Shown here in pieces: positions 29,981-40,440 of a stretch of DNA of 64,000 nt (position 1 is the stretch's first letter; each line of letters begins with the position of its first letter). The stretch comes from Microbulbifer sp. SAOS-129_SWC. Lineage in GTDB: Bacteria; Pseudomonadota; Gammaproteobacteria; Pseudomonadales; Cellvibrionaceae. The position numbers were made by a program, and so were the translations under genes. The stretch is taken from the NCBI RefSeq assembly GCF_039696035.1, contig NZ_CP155567.1, forward strand, positions 683,501 through 747,500, read 5' to 3'. The notes under the pieces are model-generated. The model saw nothing but the letters and a program-made list of their open reading frames with translations. It made no database searches and was not told the origin of the DNA.

Positions 29981-30008
29981 GGTACCGGGTACCGGGTACC
30001 GGGTACCG
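29981..30008. repeat. Tandem 7-bp repeat, four copies of GGTACCG
   Basis: Four perfect head-to-tail copies in the 196-base gap between the small ORF and murJ. Each unit holds the palindrome GGTACC. Lies about 70 bases before the murJ start codon and so could be in its promoter or leader. Confidence 0.85.
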
Positions 30009-30077
30009 CGCTGGGGCCGGGAATTGCGGTAGACTTGCCGGCCATCAGCCCCTATCCACAGCTTTAGGAGTCGCAAG

Positions 30078-31685
30078 TTGTCGCAGTCGCCGGTGCACGA
30101 GAAACAACCGCAGGAAAAGTCCGGGGCCGCCGGCCTGCTGCGCGGCAGCACCGTTGTCGGCGGGGCGACCATGCTGTCGCGGGTGGCGGGACTGGCGCGC
30201 GATATGGTGCTGGCGCGCTTCGCCGGTGCCGGCGACGCCGCCGACGCCTTCTTCGTGGCCTTCAAGATACCCAATTTCTTTCGTCGCCTGTTCGCCGAGG
30301 GCGCTTTCTCCCAGGCGTTTGTACCGGTGCTGGCGGAATACCGGCAGAAGGGCGGCGTGGCCGCGGCGCGGGCGCTGAATGACCGGGTGGCCGGGGCGCT
30401 GGGCGGCACACTGCTGCTGGTGACACTGATCGGGGTGCTCTGCGCGCCGCTGGTGGCGGGACTGTTCGCGTTCGGTTGGTGGTGGGGCGGCGAGGCGCAG
30501 AAGTTTGCGCTGGCGACCGAACTGCTGCGCATCACCTTTCCCTACCTGATGCTGATTTCCCTGGCCGGTTTCTCCGGGGCCATCCTCAACAGTTTCGACC
30601 GTTTTGCGATACCGGCGCTGACTCCGGTACTGCTCAATCTGGTGCTGATCGCGGCGGCGCTGCTGGGGGGGCGCTGGTTCGAGCCGCCGATCGCCGCGCT
30701 GGCCTGGGGCGTGCTCGCCGCCGGGGTCGCGCAATTGTTGTTTCAGTTGCCGTTCCTCGCGCGTCACGGGCTATTGCCGCGACCGCGCTGGGACTGGCAC
30801 TACCCGGGGGTACGCAAGATTCTGCGCCTGATGGGACCGGCGATCTTCGGTGTCTCGGTGACCCAGATCAGCCTGGTGCTGGACACGGTGCTGGCCTCGT
30901 TCCTGCCGTCCGGCAGTGTGTCCTGGCTGTACTTCTCCGATCGCCTGACCGAACTGCCGCTGGGGGTGTTCGGTGTGGCGGTGGCCACGGTGATTCTGCC
31001 CAACCTGTCGCGCCAGCACGCCGACGGCGATCCGCGCCGCTTTCGCCACACTCTGGACTGGGCGCTGCGCAGTGTGACCCTGATCTCGCTGCCGGCCGCG
31101 GTGGCATTGATGGTGCTGGCGGAGCCACTGCTGACCACGCTGTTTCAGTACGGACGCATGGAGCCGCGGGATATGGCCATGTCTGCCTGGTCACTGCGGG
31201 CCTACTCCATCGGTCTGCTGTCCTTCATGCTGATCAAGGTGCTGGCGCCGGGTTACTTCGCCCGCCAGGACACCTATACGCCGGTGCGCTTCGGGCTGAT
31301 CGCGATCAGCGCCAAGATGCTGTTGAGCCTGGTGTTTGTGATCCCGCTCAATCATTACCTGCGACTCGGCCATATGGGGCTGGCGCTGGCGACGGCGTGC
31401 CAGGCGGCGATCAACGCCTGGCTGCTGTACCGCGGCTTGCGTCGCGATGATGTGTACCTCCCGGAGGCCGGCTGGGGCGCGTATCTGCTGCGCCTGGCGC
31501 TCGCCTGTGCGGCGATGGTGGCCGTACTGGTGCTGGGTCTGCATTACTGGCCCGAGTGGGACCAGTGGCTCTGGTGGCAGCGCTGTTGGCGCATGGGAGT
31601 CCTGGTCGCCGCCGGCGGTGGGGCCTTTGGCCTGGCGCTGCTGGCCCTGGGGCTGCGCCCGCGCCATTTTCGCGCCACCAGCTGA
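30078..31685 (+). CDS. murJ: Lipid II flippase MurJ (MviN)
   Basis: 535 residues with about 14 membrane helices. The N-terminal conserved block is seen as GSTVVGGATMLSRVAGLARD, followed by FAGAGDAADAFFVAFKIPNF and RRLFAEGAFSQAFVPVLAEY, all MurJ hallmarks. It flips lipid II across the inner membrane for peptidoglycan synthesis. The start codon is TTG (30078), with AGGAG seven bases before it. Precedes ribF, as in Pseudomonas. Confidence 0.96.
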   Translation: MSQSPVHEKQPQEKSGAAGLLRGSTVVGGATMLSRVAGLARDMVLARFAGAGDAADAFFVAFKIPNFFRRLFAEGAFSQAFVPVLAEYRQKGGVAAARALNDRVAGALGGTLLLVTLIGVLCAPLVAGLFAFGWWWGGEAQKFALATELLRITFPYLMLISLAGFSGAILNSFDRFAIPALTPVLLNLVLIAAALLGGRWFEPPIAALAWGVLAAGVAQLLFQLPFLARHGLLPRPRWDWHYPGVRKILRLMGPAIFGVSVTQISLVLDTVLASFLPSGSVSWLYFSDRLTELPLGVFGVAVATVILPNLSRQHADGDPRRFRHTLDWALRSVTLISLPAAVALMVLAEPLLTTLFQYGRMEPRDMAMSAWSLRAYSIGLLSFMLIKVLAPGYFARQDTYTPVRFGLIAISAKMLLSLVFVIPLNHYLRLGHMGLALATACQAAINAWLLYRGLRRDDVYLPEAGWGAYLLRLALACAAMVAVLVLGLHYWPEWDQWLWWQRCWRMGVLVAAGGGAFGLALLALGLRPRHFRATS

Positions 31686-31723
31686 CGCGGCGTGACCGGG
31701 GCGCGACTGGCGGTTTTCCACCA

Positions 31724-31752
31724 CTGACCGCCAACCCCGAATCCGCTATACT
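31724..31752 (+). promoter_or_regulatory. Predicted ribF promoter
   Basis: CTGACC (31724-31729), 17 bases, TATACT (31747-31752). The -35 lies inside a TGGCGGT/ACCGCCA inverted repeat (31708-31714, 31727-31733). Confidence 0.45.
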
Positions 31753-31787
31753 GCGGCGCTCGATTTTGTGAGGATGGGAAGGCCGCC

Positions 31788-32783
31788 GTGGTCCAACAGC
31801 GCGACCCTAGTTGCGAACACAGACGCGAACTGATTCGCGGCTTGCACAACCTGCGCCCGCGGCACCGCGGCTGCGTGGCGACCATCGGGTCATTCGACGG
31901 CGTGCACCTGGGGCACCAGGCGATTGTTGCCCAGTTGCGCCAGCGGGCCCGGGAGCGGAATCTGCCCGCGGTGGCGATTATCTTCGAGCCCCAGCCCCAC
32001 GAGTACTTCTCCGGTGAGAAGGCGCCGGCTCGATTGATGCGCTTCAAGGAGAAGGTGCTGGCGCTGTTCGCTGCCGGCATCGATCGGGTGCTGTGCCTGC
32101 AGTTCAATGAGACGCTGCGCAGCCTGGATGCAGAGGCATTTATTCAGCGCATACTGGTGGATGGACTCGGCATCGAGCACCTGGTGGTGGGCGACGACTT
32201 CCGCTTCGGCTGCGATCGCAGCGGTGACTACCGGTCGCTGCAGCGTATCGGCGCCGAGGCCGGCTTTACCGTCGAGGATACCGCGACGGTGGAAATCGAT
32301 GGCGAGCGGGTCAGCAGCACGCGCATCCGCGCGGCGCTGGAAGCCGGGAATTTTGCCCTGGCGGAGACCCTGCTCGGCAAGCCGTACCGTATTACCGGGC
32401 GGGTGGCGCCGGGGCGTGCGCTGGGACGCCAGCTGGGCGCGCCGACGGCCAATGTACGCCTGCACCGCTACCGCTCGCCATTGGTGGGTGTGTACACGGT
32501 GCGCACCAGTGCCACCGACGGCAGCGAGCTGGCGCCGGGCCGCAAGGTGATCGACGGCGTGGCCAATGTGGGCTTTCGCCCCACCGTGGAAGGTGCCGGG
32601 GCGCAGCCATTACTGGAGGTGAACCTGTTCGATTTCAGTGGCGATCTCTACGGCCGCGAACTGGCGGTGGAGTTCTGCCACAAGCTGCGCGACGAGGAGA
32701 AATTCGACTCGCTGGAAATTCTCAAGGCGCGCATCGCGCAGGATATCGAGGATGCCAGGGCCTGGTTTGCCCGGCAGCCCTGA
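31788..32783 (+). CDS. ribF: Bifunctional riboflavin kinase / FAD synthetase
   Basis: 331 residues from a GTG start with GGGAAGG before it. Makes FMN and FAD from riboflavin. The N-terminal FMN adenylyltransferase domain has ATIGSFDGVHLGHQAIV (HXGH-like, about residue 30) and VVGDDFRFGCDRSGDY; the C-terminal riboflavin kinase domain (about 190-325) has GRVAPGRALGRQLGAPTANV and VANVGFRPTVEG. Heads the ribF-ileS-lspA-fkpB-ispH cluster. Confidence 0.97.
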   Translation: MVQQRDPSCEHRRELIRGLHNLRPRHRGCVATIGSFDGVHLGHQAIVAQLRQRARERNLPAVAIIFEPQPHEYFSGEKAPARLMRFKEKVLALFAAGIDRVLCLQFNETLRSLDAEAFIQRILVDGLGIEHLVVGDDFRFGCDRSGDYRSLQRIGAEAGFTVEDTATVEIDGERVSSTRIRAALEAGNFALAETLLGKPYRITGRVAPGRALGRQLGAPTANVRLHRYRSPLVGVYTVRTSATDGSELAPGRKVIDGVANVGFRPTVEGAGAQPLLEVNLFDFSGDLYGRELAVEFCHKLRDEEKFDSLEILKARIAQDIEDARAWFARQP

Positions 32784-32849
32784 GCGGGGCGCGTACCGCC
32801 CCCCGACCGACAACCCAATTTTTTAGTCTAGAGCTGAAGTAGACACCCA

Positions 32850-35654
32850 ATGACCGATTACAAAGCGACCCTGAATCTGCCCCACACCGAGTTTCCCATG
32901 CGCGGCAACCTGCCGCAGCGGGAGCCGGCGATTCTGAAAAAATGGCAGGACGGAAAGCTCTATGAACAGATCCGCGCGGCGCGCGCCGGTCGCGAGCAGT
33001 TTATCCTGCACGACGGCCCGCCCTATGCGAATGGCGATATCCATATCGGTCACTCGGTCAACAAGATCCTCAAGGACATCATCGTCAAGTCGAAGACCCT
33101 GAGCGGTTTCGACGCCCCCTACGTGCCCGGCTGGGACTGCCACGGTCTGCCGATCGAGCATCGTGTCGAAAAGAAAATCGGCAAGGCCGGGGTCAAGGTG
33201 GACCACAAGACCTTCCGCCAGAAGTGCCGCGATTACGCTGCCAAACAGGTCGAGGGACAGAAAAAAGATTTCATCCGCCTGGGCGTGTTCGGCGAGTGGG
33301 ACAACCCTTACCGCACCATGGATTTCCAGTTCGAGGGCGACATCATCCGCGCGCTCGGGCGCATTGTGCAGAACGGCCACCTGGCGCGCGGCTTCAAGCC
33401 GGTGTACTGGAGTGTCGTGGGCGGCTCGGCGCTGGCCGAGGCGGAAGTGGAGTACCAGGACAAGACCTCTTTCTCCATCGACGTCTGCTACCCGGTAACC
33501 GAGGAAACCGCGCTGGCGATCGCCGACGCCGCCGGCGGCCACGCCGGCGACGGCCCGCTGTCGGTGGTGATCTGGACCACCACGCCCTGGACGCTGCCGT
33601 CGTCCCAGGCGGTCTCTGTCAATGCGGAGCTGGAATATGTGGTCGTGCAGACCGGTGACAAGCGCATCCTGGTCGCCGAGGAGTTGAAAGACGCGGTGCT
33701 CGCCCGCGCCGGTATCGAGGGCGAGGTCGTCGGCCATATCCGTGGCGCGGCGCTGGAGCACATGAAGATCCACCACCCGTTCTACGACAAGGAATTGTCG
33801 ATCATTCTCGGTGATCACGTCACTACCGACGCCGGTACCGGCTGCGTACACACCGCGCCCGATCACGGCCCGGACGATTTTCTGGTGGGCAAGAAGTACG
33901 GTATCGAAACGCTGAATTACGTCGACGACAATGGCGTCTACCGCGACAGCGTGCCGGTTTTTGCCGGTGAGCACGTGTACAAGGTGGACGACAAGATCGT
34001 CGCGTTACTGGAAGAGAAAGGCGTGCTGTTACACCAGGACAAACTGGTGCACAGCTACCCGCACTGCTGGCGCACCAAGACGCCGCTGATCTACCGCGCC
34101 ACGCCGCAGTGGTTTATCAGCATGCAGCAGAACGACCTGCTCGACCACGCGCAGAAGGCGGCCGATGCCGTGCAGTGGATTCCCGGCTGGGGCAAGGCGC
34201 GTATCGATTCGATGCTCGACGCCAGCCCGGACTGGTGTATTTCCCGCCAGCGCACCTGGGGTGTGCCCATCGCGTTGTTTGTGCACAAAGAGACCCACGA
34301 GATTCACCCGGATACCCCGGCGCTGATGGACAAAGTGGCGGCAAAGGTCGACGCCGGCGGCATGGACGTGTGGTTCGATCTCGATCCGGCCGAGCTGCTC
34401 GGCGATGATGCCGAGCACTACCAGAAGGTCACCGACACTTTGGATGTGTGGTTCGATTCGGGTGTGACCCACTACGCCGTGCTGGAGCGCCGCGACGACC
34501 TGCGTTTCCCGGCCGACCTGTATCTGGAGGGCTCCGACCAGCACCGCGGCTGGTTCCAGTCGTCGCTGAAGACCTCCATCGCGATCAACGACTGCGCGCC
34601 CTACAAGCAGGTGCTGACCCACGGCTTCACCGTGGATGCGCAGGGTCGCAAGATGTCCAAGTCGATCGGCAATACCGTGGCGCCGCAGGATGTGATTAAC
34701 AAACTGGGCGCGGACGTGCTGCGCCTGTGGGTGGCGGCCACCGACTTCAGCGGCGAGATGGCGGTGTCCGACGAGATCCTCAAGCGCACTGCGGACTCCT
34801 ACCGCCGCCTGCGCAATACCGCGCGTTTCTTCCTGTCCAACCTGGCCGGTTTCGATCCGGCCACCGACCTGCTGCCGGACGACCAACTGCTGGCACTGGA
34901 CCGCTGGGCGCTGGACAAGGCCGCGCGCCTGCAGGACGAAATCATCGCTGCCTACGACAACTATCAGTTCCACCAGATCTACCAGAAGCTGCACAACTTC
35001 TGCGTGGTGGAAATGGGCGGTTTCTACCTGGATATCATCAAGGATCGCCAGTACACCACCAAGGGTGACAGCATCGCGCGCCGCTCCGCGCAGACGGCGC
35101 TGTACCATATCGTGCACGCCTTCACCCGCTGGGTGGCGCCGATCCTGAGCTTTACTGCCGACGAGTTGTGGCAGTCCATCCCCGGTGACAAGGCTGAAAC
35201 CATCTTTATCGAAGAGTGGTACCCGCTGCCGAAACTGCCCGCCGATGCGGACAAGGGCGCGGACTACTGGGCGGCGATCGCGCAGGTGAAAACCGCGGTC
35301 AACAAGGTGCTCGAAGAGCAGCGCGGCGCCGGTAATATCGGCGGTTCGTTGCAGGCGGCAGTGACCCTGTTCGCCGACGAGGACCTGCAGGAAAAACTGC
35401 TCGAACTCGCCGACGAGCTGCGTTTCGTGCTGATCTGTTCGTCCACTTCGGTACAGCGACTCAGCGATGCGGCCGGTGCCGAGGCCACCGAACTGCCGGG
35501 CTTGAAAGTCTCCGTCAGCAAGGTGGATCACCCGAAATGCGCGCGCTGCTGGCACTACCGCGCCGATGTCGGCGCCGATCCCGCACACCCGGATATCTGT
35601 TCCCGCTGTGTGGAAAATATCAGCGGCGCCGGCGAGGAAAGACACTATGCCTGA
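32850..35654 (+). CDS. ileS: Isoleucyl-tRNA synthetase
   Basis: 934 residues, full length. Class I synthetase: HIGH-type motif in [20 protein letters not shown] (about 58-77), KMSKS near residue 603 ([15 protein letters not shown]), editing domain ([28 protein letters not shown]) and a C-terminal zinc finger ([12 protein letters not shown] and [10 protein letters not shown]). Its stop codon overlaps the lspA start by eight bases, so the two are translationally linked. Confidence 0.99.
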   Translation: MTDYKATLNLPHTEFPMRGNLPQREPAILKKWQDGKLYEQIRAARAGREQFILHDGPPYANGDIHIGHSVNKILKDIIVKSKTLSGFDAPYVPGWDCHGLPIEHRVEKKIGKAGVKVDHKTFRQKCRDYAAKQVEGQKKDFIRLGVFGEWDNPYRTMDFQFEGDIIRALGRIVQNGHLARGFKPVYWSVVGGSALAEAEVEYQDKTSFSIDVCYPVTEETALAIADAAGGHAGDGPLSVVIWTTTPWTLPSSQAVSVNAELEYVVVQTGDKRILVAEELKDAVLARAGIEGEVVGHIRGAALEHMKIHHPFYDKELSIILGDHVTTDAGTGCVHTAPDHGPDDFLVGKKYGIETLNYVDDNGVYRDSVPVFAGEHVYKVDDKIVALLEEKGVLLHQDKLVHSYPHCWRTKTPLIYRATPQWFISMQQNDLLDHAQKAADAVQWIPGWGKARIDSMLDASPDWCISRQRTWGVPIALFVHKETHEIHPDTPALMDKVAAKVDAGGMDVWFDLDPAELLGDDAEHYQKVTDTLDVWFDSGVTHYAVLERRDDLRFPADLYLEGSDQHRGWFQSSLKTSIAINDCAPYKQVLTHGFTVDAQGRKMSKSIGNTVAPQDVINKLGADVLRLWVAATDFSGEMAVSDEILKRTADSYRRLRNTARFFLSNLAGFDPATDLLPDDQLLALDRWALDKAARLQDEIIAAYDNYQFHQIYQKLHNFCVVEMGGFYLDIIKDRQYTTKGDSIARRSAQTALYHIVHAFTRWVAPILSFTADELWQSIPGDKAETIFIEEWYPLPKLPADADKGADYWAAIAQVKTAVNKVLEEQRGAGNIGGSLQAAVTLFADEDLQEKLLELADELRFVLICSSTSVQRLSDAAGAEATELPGLKVSVSKVDHPKCARCWHYRADVGADPAHPDICSRCVENISGAGEERHYA

Positions 35655-36210
35655 TCAAGGCCCCAAGTCGGGCGGACTCACCGTGTTCGCCCACCCCTGG
35701 CGCTGGTACTGGCTGGCACTGCTGACCATCGGTGCGGATATCGTCACCAAGGTGTGGGCAGTCTCCCAGTTCCGCTACGGTCCGCCGCTGCAGATTATTC
35801 CGGGGTTTCTGCAATTTACCTACGCCGAAAACACCGGCGCCGCCTTCAGTTTCCTCGCCGACGCGGGCGGTTGGCAGCGCTGGCTGTTCGGCCTGATTGC
35901 ACTGGGGTTCAGCGCACTGGTCAGCGTGTGGCTGTGGCGCCTGCCGGCGCACAAACGCTGGGAGCCCTTCGCACTGGCGCTGGTGCTTGGCGGTGCCCTG
36001 GGCAATTTGTGGGACCGGGTGGAGCTGGGTTATGTGCGGGATTTTATTTCCGTCTACTACGGCAGCTGGAGCTTCCCGGTCTTCAACGTGGCGGATATGG
36101 CGATCAGTATCGGTGCCGCCATGCTGGTGATTGAATTGCTTTTTTTTACCGAAAAGAGCGGTAAAGACGGCGACAAAGACAACGACGCGAAGAAGAGCGC
36201 AGAAGTTTAA
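35647..36210 (+). CDS. lspA: Lipoprotein signal peptidase (signal peptidase II)
   Basis: 187 residues from ATG 35647. Aspartic protease in the inner membrane that removes signal peptides from prolipoproteins. Four helices; the catalytic Asp residues are in [20 protein letters not shown] and [28 protein letters not shown] is also typical. The charged Lys/Asp-rich tail is longer than usual. The longer frame from 35566 is ruled out because homologues start near this site. fkpB begins right after its stop. Confidence 0.96.
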   Translation: MPDQGPKSGGLTVFAHPWRWYWLALLTIGADIVTKVWAVSQFRYGPPLQIIPGFLQFTYAENTGAAFSFLADAGGWQRWLFGLIALGFSALVSVWLWRLPAHKRWEPFALALVLGGALGNLWDRVELGYVRDFISVYYGSWSFPVFNVADMAISIGAAMLVIELLFFTEKSGKDGDKDNDAKKSAEV

Positions 36211-36651
36211 ATGGCGAATAACGTAATTGGCGAACACAGCCATGTCACCCTGCATTTCAGCCTGCAGCTGGAGGACGGCACTGAGGTGGATTCCACCTTT
36301 AAAAGTGATCCGGCGTCCTTTACCGTGGGTGACGGCAGCTTGTTGCCGGGCTTCGAGAGGGCCCTGTTTGGCCTCGAAGCCGGCGACGAGGCGGAAATCG
36401 AGATCCCGCCAGAGGCGGGTTTTGGCCAGCGCAATCCATCGAATATCCAGAAGGTGCGCCGCGATCACTTTGCGCCGGATATCAAGCTGGAGCCGGGGCT
36501 GGTGGTCTCCTTCGACAACGGCGGCGGCGAACTGCCGGGCGTGGTTCAGGAAGTCGGCGATGACGAAGTTACCGTGGATTTTAATCACCCGCTGGCCGGG
36601 CAGACGCTCAACTTTCACGTGAAAATCATTGAAGTGGCATCGGTGAACTAA
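36211..36651 (+). CDS. fkpB: FKBP-type peptidyl-prolyl cis-trans isomerase (SlpA/FkpB)
   Basis: 146 residues with the SlyD-like split FKBP domain: [19 protein letters not shown] at the start, [21 protein letters not shown], an insert-in-flap segment, then [18 protein letters not shown]. Cytosolic chaperone and isomerase. Starts directly after the lspA stop and overlaps ispH by one base; the lspA-fkpB-ispH order is widely conserved. Confidence 0.96.
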   Translation: MANNVIGEHSHVTLHFSLQLEDGTEVDSTFKSDPASFTVGDGSLLPGFERALFGLEAGDEAEIEIPPEAGFGQRNPSNIQKVRRDHFAPDIKLEPGLVVSFDNGGGELPGVVQEVGDDEVTVDFNHPLAGQTLNFHVKIIEVASVN

Positions 36652-37586
36652 TGACTGCAATCCGCCTCGCCAATCCCCGCGGTTTCTGCGCCGGCGTGGA
36701 CCGCGCAATCGATATCGTCAACCGCGCCCTGGATGTGTTCGGTGCGCCCATCTATGTGCGTCACGAGGTCGTGCACAACAAGTTTGTGGTCGACAGCCTG
36801 CGCGAGCGCGGCGCGGTGTTCGTGGACGAGTTGTGCGAAGTGCCGGACGACGTGATCGTGATCTTTAGCGCACACGGTGTCTCCAAGGCAGTGCAGCAAG
36901 AGGCGGCCGAGCGCGGCCTGAAAGTCTTCGATGCCACCTGCCCGCTGGTGACCAAGGTGCATATGGAGGTGAGCAAGTTCAGTACCGAGGGCTCCGAGTG
37001 CATCCTGATCGGCCACGCTGGGCACCCGGAAGTGGAGGGCACCATGGGTCAGTACGAGCGCAATGCCGGTGGTGCTATCTACTTGGTCGAAGATGAGCAG
37101 GATGTGCATAAGCTGCAGGTGCAGGATGAAAACAACCTGGCTTTCGTCACCCAGACCACATTATCCATGGATGACACTGCGCGGGTCATCGACGCCCTGC
37201 GCGCGCGCTTCCCGCAGATTCGCGGGCCGCGCAAGGACGATATCTGTTACGCGACCCAGAACCGCCAGGACGCGGTCAAGCAGCTGGCGCTGGAGTGCGA
37301 CCTGGTACTGGTGGTGGGCAGCCCCAACAGCTCCAATTCCAACCGCCTGCGCGAGCTGGCCGAACGCTGCGGTGCCACGGCCAAGCTGATCGATGGCGCC
37401 ACGGATATCGATTCCACCTGGCTTGCGGGCAAGCGTTCCATCGGTATTACCGCCGGTGCCTCGGCTCCCGAAGTGCTGGTGCGCGAAGTGATCGAGCGCC
37501 TGCAGCAGCTCGGTGCCGAACTGCCCGAGGAACTGGCCGGTGCCGAGGAAAATATCCGCTTTTCGCTGCCGAAAGAACTGCGCTGA
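36651..37586 (+). CDS. ispH: 4-hydroxy-3-methylbut-2-enyl diphosphate reductase
   Basis: 311 residues. Last step of the MEP isoprenoid pathway, giving IPP and DMAPP. The three cysteines for the 4Fe-4S cluster are in [12 protein letters not shown] (Cys12), [15 protein letters not shown] (about Cys96) and [11 protein letters not shown] (about Cys197); [20 protein letters not shown] follows. The ATG overlaps the fkpB stop by one base. IPP made here can feed the IspB reaction. Confidence 0.98.
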   Translation: MTAIRLANPRGFCAGVDRAIDIVNRALDVFGAPIYVRHEVVHNKFVVDSLRERGAVFVDELCEVPDDVIVIFSAHGVSKAVQQEAAERGLKVFDATCPLVTKVHMEVSKFSTEGSECILIGHAGHPEVEGTMGQYERNAGGAIYLVEDEQDVHKLQVQDENNLAFVTQTTLSMDDTARVIDALRARFPQIRGPRKDDICYATQNRQDAVKQLALECDLVLVVGSPNSSNSNRLRELAERCGATAKLIDGATDIDSTWLAGKRSIGITAGASAPEVLVREVIERLQQLGAELPEELAGAEENIRFSLPKELR

Positions 37587-37808
37587 AACCCGTCGAGCGG
37601 CGGAACCCTGTGTTGCCGCCGGTCGAAGGCTGGTTGAAAGCTAGTTGAAGATGGCGCCGCAAAACCTGCCGTTAGTCGCCTTTGCGCCGCCGCCTGTCGG
37701 CGATCCACGACACTGACGATTCCCTCTCTTTTTCTTTCCCCAAACACTGGTATATATGTTCTACCGGCGTCGCGTACGCCGGATCGACAATAATATCGGG
37801 TTCAAAAT

Positions 37809-38336
37809 ATGCACAGTTTCCGGCGCTCAGCGGGATTTACGCTGATAGAGCTGATGATAGTGATAACCATCCTGGGCATCGTCATGGCCATCGGTGTGCC
37901 TTCCTTTACCAGCATGATTAAAGACAACCGCCTCACCGCCGCGGTCAACGACCTGTCGGGGGCGTTTCATTTCGCCCGCGCCGAAGCTGTGCGCCGCGGC
38001 CGCGCGGTTCAGGTCGATGCGCTTTCAGGTAGCCTCGCCAAGGGCGTGCGCGTCTGGTTTGACGCGGACGGCGACGGCAACTTCGACGATGACGGTACTG
38101 AAGAGTTACGCGTTGTGCGCCTGTCGTCGGTCACCGATCTCGCTGTCAGTGGGGATATTGATGGCTCGGCGTCGAGCAACCTGTCGCTGTCCTACAGTCC
38201 CCGCGGAACGGTTAGCGGCGGCGGCAACCAGCTCAAAATTACGCTCTGTGACGATCGCAGCGGCGATCACGGCAAGCAGGTGAGCCTGCTGTCGTCGGGC
38301 ATCCTGCGGATGTCTTCCGGCATTGCTTGCAACTAG
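37809..38336 (+). CDS. fimU: Type IV minor pilin, FimU/GspH type
   Basis: 175 residues. Prepilin leader cleaved at G9-F10 in AGFTLIELMIVITILG, with the essential Glu at +5, followed by one hydrophobic helix and a C-terminal beta domain with a pair of cysteines (TLCDDRSGDHGK and the final IACN). FimU caps the pilus tip complex with PilV, PilW and PilX. First gene of the minor pilin operon. The upstream gap (37587-37808) has a 7-bp hairpin at 37764-37782 but no RpoN-type promoter that I could see. FimU rather than FimT is inferred from its place ahead of pilV. Confidence 0.83.
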   Translation: MHSFRRSAGFTLIELMIVITILGIVMAIGVPSFTSMIKDNRLTAAVNDLSGAFHFARAEAVRRGRAVQVDALSGSLAKGVRVWFDADGDGNFDDDGTEELRVVRLSSVTDLAVSGDIDGSASSNLSLSYSPRGTVSGGGNQLKITLCDDRSGDHGKQVSLLSSGILRMSSGIACN

Positions 38337-38358
38337 GTGGAAAGACCAGGTGGAAAGG

Positions 38359-38826
38359 ATGAAGAAACACTCGGGCGCGACCATGATCGAGGTGCTGGTG
38401 ACCATCTTGGTGCTGGCCGTGGGCCTGTTGGGCCTGTCCGCGACACAGATGATGAGCCTGAAAAATGGCAACAACTCCCACCAGCGCTATCTGGCCGCGC
38501 TGGCTGCCGAGGAAATGGCGGATCGCCTGCGCGCGAATCCCGATGGCCGGGAGTTGGGCAGCTACAGCAGCAAGACCGTGGACGGTAGCGAGTCGTCGGT
38601 GGATTGCAGCACTAAATGTACCCCGGCACAGATAGCCAGCCTGGACCTGTACGACTGGGGCCAGGTCATTTCCACCAACCTGCCGGACGGCAAGGGAAAA
38701 GTTGAAGTGAACGGCGAAAAAGTAACCCTGACGGTAACCTGGAACGAGCAGCATACCGGAGAAAATCGCGGCACGGCCAGCGGCGGCGCCGAACAGAAAT
38801 CCTTTGTACTGGCGGTGGATTTATGA
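38359..38826 (+). CDS. pilV: Type IV minor pilin PilV
   Basis: 155 residues from ATG 38359, with a ribosome site in GGTGGAAAGG; the frame is open from 38323, but homologues start near MKKHSGATMIEVLVT. Cleavage at G6-A7, Glu at +5, then LVLAVGLLGLSATQM, as in PilV. Part of the tip complex that primes pilus assembly. It overlaps the pilW start by four bases. Confidence 0.88.
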   Translation: MKKHSGATMIEVLVTILVLAVGLLGLSATQMMSLKNGNNSHQRYLAALAAEEMADRLRANPDGRELGSYSSKTVDGSESSVDCSTKCTPAQIASLDLYDWGQVISTNLPDGKGKVEVNGEKVTLTVTWNEQHTGENRGTASGGAEQKSFVLAVDL

Positions 38827-39872
38827 ACCTGACACCTCTCGGCCGACAGCGGGGTCTGTCACTGATCGAACTGATGATTGCCATTCTGCTCAGCGCTATG
38901 CTGTTGTGGGGGGTACTGCAGATATTCGACAGTAACCGCAACACAATGCGGATGCAGACCGCCTTCGCGCGGGTGCAGGAGAGCGGGCGATTTGCCATGG
39001 ACCTGCTGGCCCGGCAGATCCGCATTGCCGATTACTGGGGTTGTGCGCCGGATCCGGGCAGCATTCGCAACCACCTGGATACCAGCGATCCGGACTATGT
39101 GAAAGCGCAGGATTACCTGAACAGCCTCGGCACTCAGGGCATCTTGGGAACGGATGACGCCAGCGGTGTGACGATTGGCACCAAGGATGTAATCGACGGA
39201 ACCGATATCCTGTATCTGCGCGGTTCCGAGGACGCCTGTGGAGGTACTGGGCGCATGGTGCCGAGTTCGCAGGCGGCGTCAATCATGGCGAGCCAGAACT
39301 GCCAGGTGGCGGAGGGGCAGACGATATTGCTGACCAACTGCCAGAGCGGTGAGCTGATGACCATTACCAATGTGCAAACCGGAGGCGGCGGCAGTTCTTT
39401 GAAACGCACCCTGGTACACAATACCGGCTCGCTCGCTGATGGTTACATCGAGAATGCGACCAAGGATCTGCAGCGCGAATACGGTGCCGATTCCCGCATT
39501 CTGGTGCCCTATCAGCGTATCTACTTTATCGCCAACAATGACACCACCAACACGCCGTCACTGTTTGTCAGTGAGGACAGTGGCTCGTCCCAGGAGCTGA
39601 TTCCGGGCATCGAGGACCTGCAGATTTTATACGGATTCGATACCGATAACGATGACGTGGTCGATACCTGGAAAGTTGCCGACACGGACCCTAATGAAAT
39701 GGAAAATGTGCTGGCGCTCAAGGTGCAACTGGTAGCTGCCAGCGACAGCGGCGTTAATGCGGACGACCTGACGGTGACCGACCTGGATGGCAACGATACG
39801 ACCTACAGCGACGGCAAACTGCGCAAGGTTTATCTGACCACCACCAAGATTCGCAACAGGGGACAAATGTGA
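38823..39872 (+). CDS. pilW: Type IV minor pilin PilW
   Basis: 349 residues, typical of PilW, the largest of the minor pilins. Leader cleavage at G11-L12 in RQRGLSLIELMIAIL, with Glu at +5. A large extracellular domain follows, ending with VTDLDGNDTTYSDGKLRKVY and RNRGQM. Translationally coupled on both sides: ATG within the pilV end, and its TGA overlaps the pilX ATG. Confidence 0.9.
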   Translation: MNLTPLGRQRGLSLIELMIAILLSAMLLWGVLQIFDSNRNTMRMQTAFARVQESGRFAMDLLARQIRIADYWGCAPDPGSIRNHLDTSDPDYVKAQDYLNSLGTQGILGTDDASGVTIGTKDVIDGTDILYLRGSEDACGGTGRMVPSSQAASIMASQNCQVAEGQTILLTNCQSGELMTITNVQTGGGGSSLKRTLVHNTGSLADGYIENATKDLQREYGADSRILVPYQRIYFIANNDTTNTPSLFVSEDSGSSQELIPGIEDLQILYGFDTDNDDVVDTWKVADTDPNEMENVLALKVQLVAASDSGVNADDLTVTDLDGNDTTYSDGKLRKVYLTTTKIRNRGQM

Positions 39873-40417
39873 TGAATTCATGGCGTTCGCAACAGGGCGC
39901 GGTGCTGGTGGTCAGCTTGATTGTACTGCTGGTGCTGACCATGATCGGTGTCTCCGCCGCGCGCTCTGTGCTGCTCGAGGAGAAAATGACCTTTGCCTCC
40001 CGCGATGCCAAGGTGGCGCTGGAGGTGGCCGAGGCGTTGACGCGCCAGGGCGAGCAGTATATCGACAGCCTCTCCACCACCGGCGACTTTGGCGCTAGCG
40101 GCTGGCGGCGCACGCAGGGGGACGGTCCCGATAACATGCTGGATGCCTCCACCTGGAATAGCGAAAATTCCACCGAACTCGAAGTCGATATGCTGGATGG
40201 CAACGGCAACAAGCTGAAAGGTCGCCTGTATATAGAGCTCGCCGGCAATGCCGACAAGGAAGATCCGGCTAACGATATCACCGTCGAGGGTTACGGCCAG
40301 ACCACGGGGGGTGGTGAAATTAAGGTATTCCGTATCGTTGCCCTGGGCAGGGGCTACGGCGGTGACGACGGCGGTACCGAGCGCATCATCATCAGCCACT
40401 ACGGCAAGCGTTTTTAA
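39872..40417 (+). CDS. pilX: Type IV minor pilin PilX
   Basis: 181 residues from ATG 39872 (sharing a base with the pilW stop; an in-frame GTG three bases earlier is less likely). N terminus WRSQQGAVLVVSLIVLLVLT matches the PilX family: processing site after G9, a hydrophobic helix, and Val rather than Glu at +5. Contains LLEEKMTFASRDAKVALEVAE. PilX couples the minor pilin complex to PilY1. Confidence 0.87.
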   Translation: MNSWRSQQGAVLVVSLIVLLVLTMIGVSAARSVLLEEKMTFASRDAKVALEVAEALTRQGEQYIDSLSTTGDFGASGWRRTQGDGPDNMLDASTWNSENSTELEVDMLDGNGNKLKGRLYIELAGNADKEDPANDITVEGYGQTTGGGEIKVFRIVALGRGYGGDDGGTERIIISHYGKRF

Positions 40418-40440
40418 CGAATTCTACGGATAATCGAACA

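Noticed and set aside
29981..30008. Possible CRISPR-like or VNTR array
   Set aside because: Units are only 7 bp with no spacers, so it is a simple tandem repeat, not CRISPR.
37587..37808. Looked for an RpoN (-24/-12) promoter before the minor pilin operon
   Set aside because: No TGGCAC-N5-TTGCA-like match; only a short hairpin.
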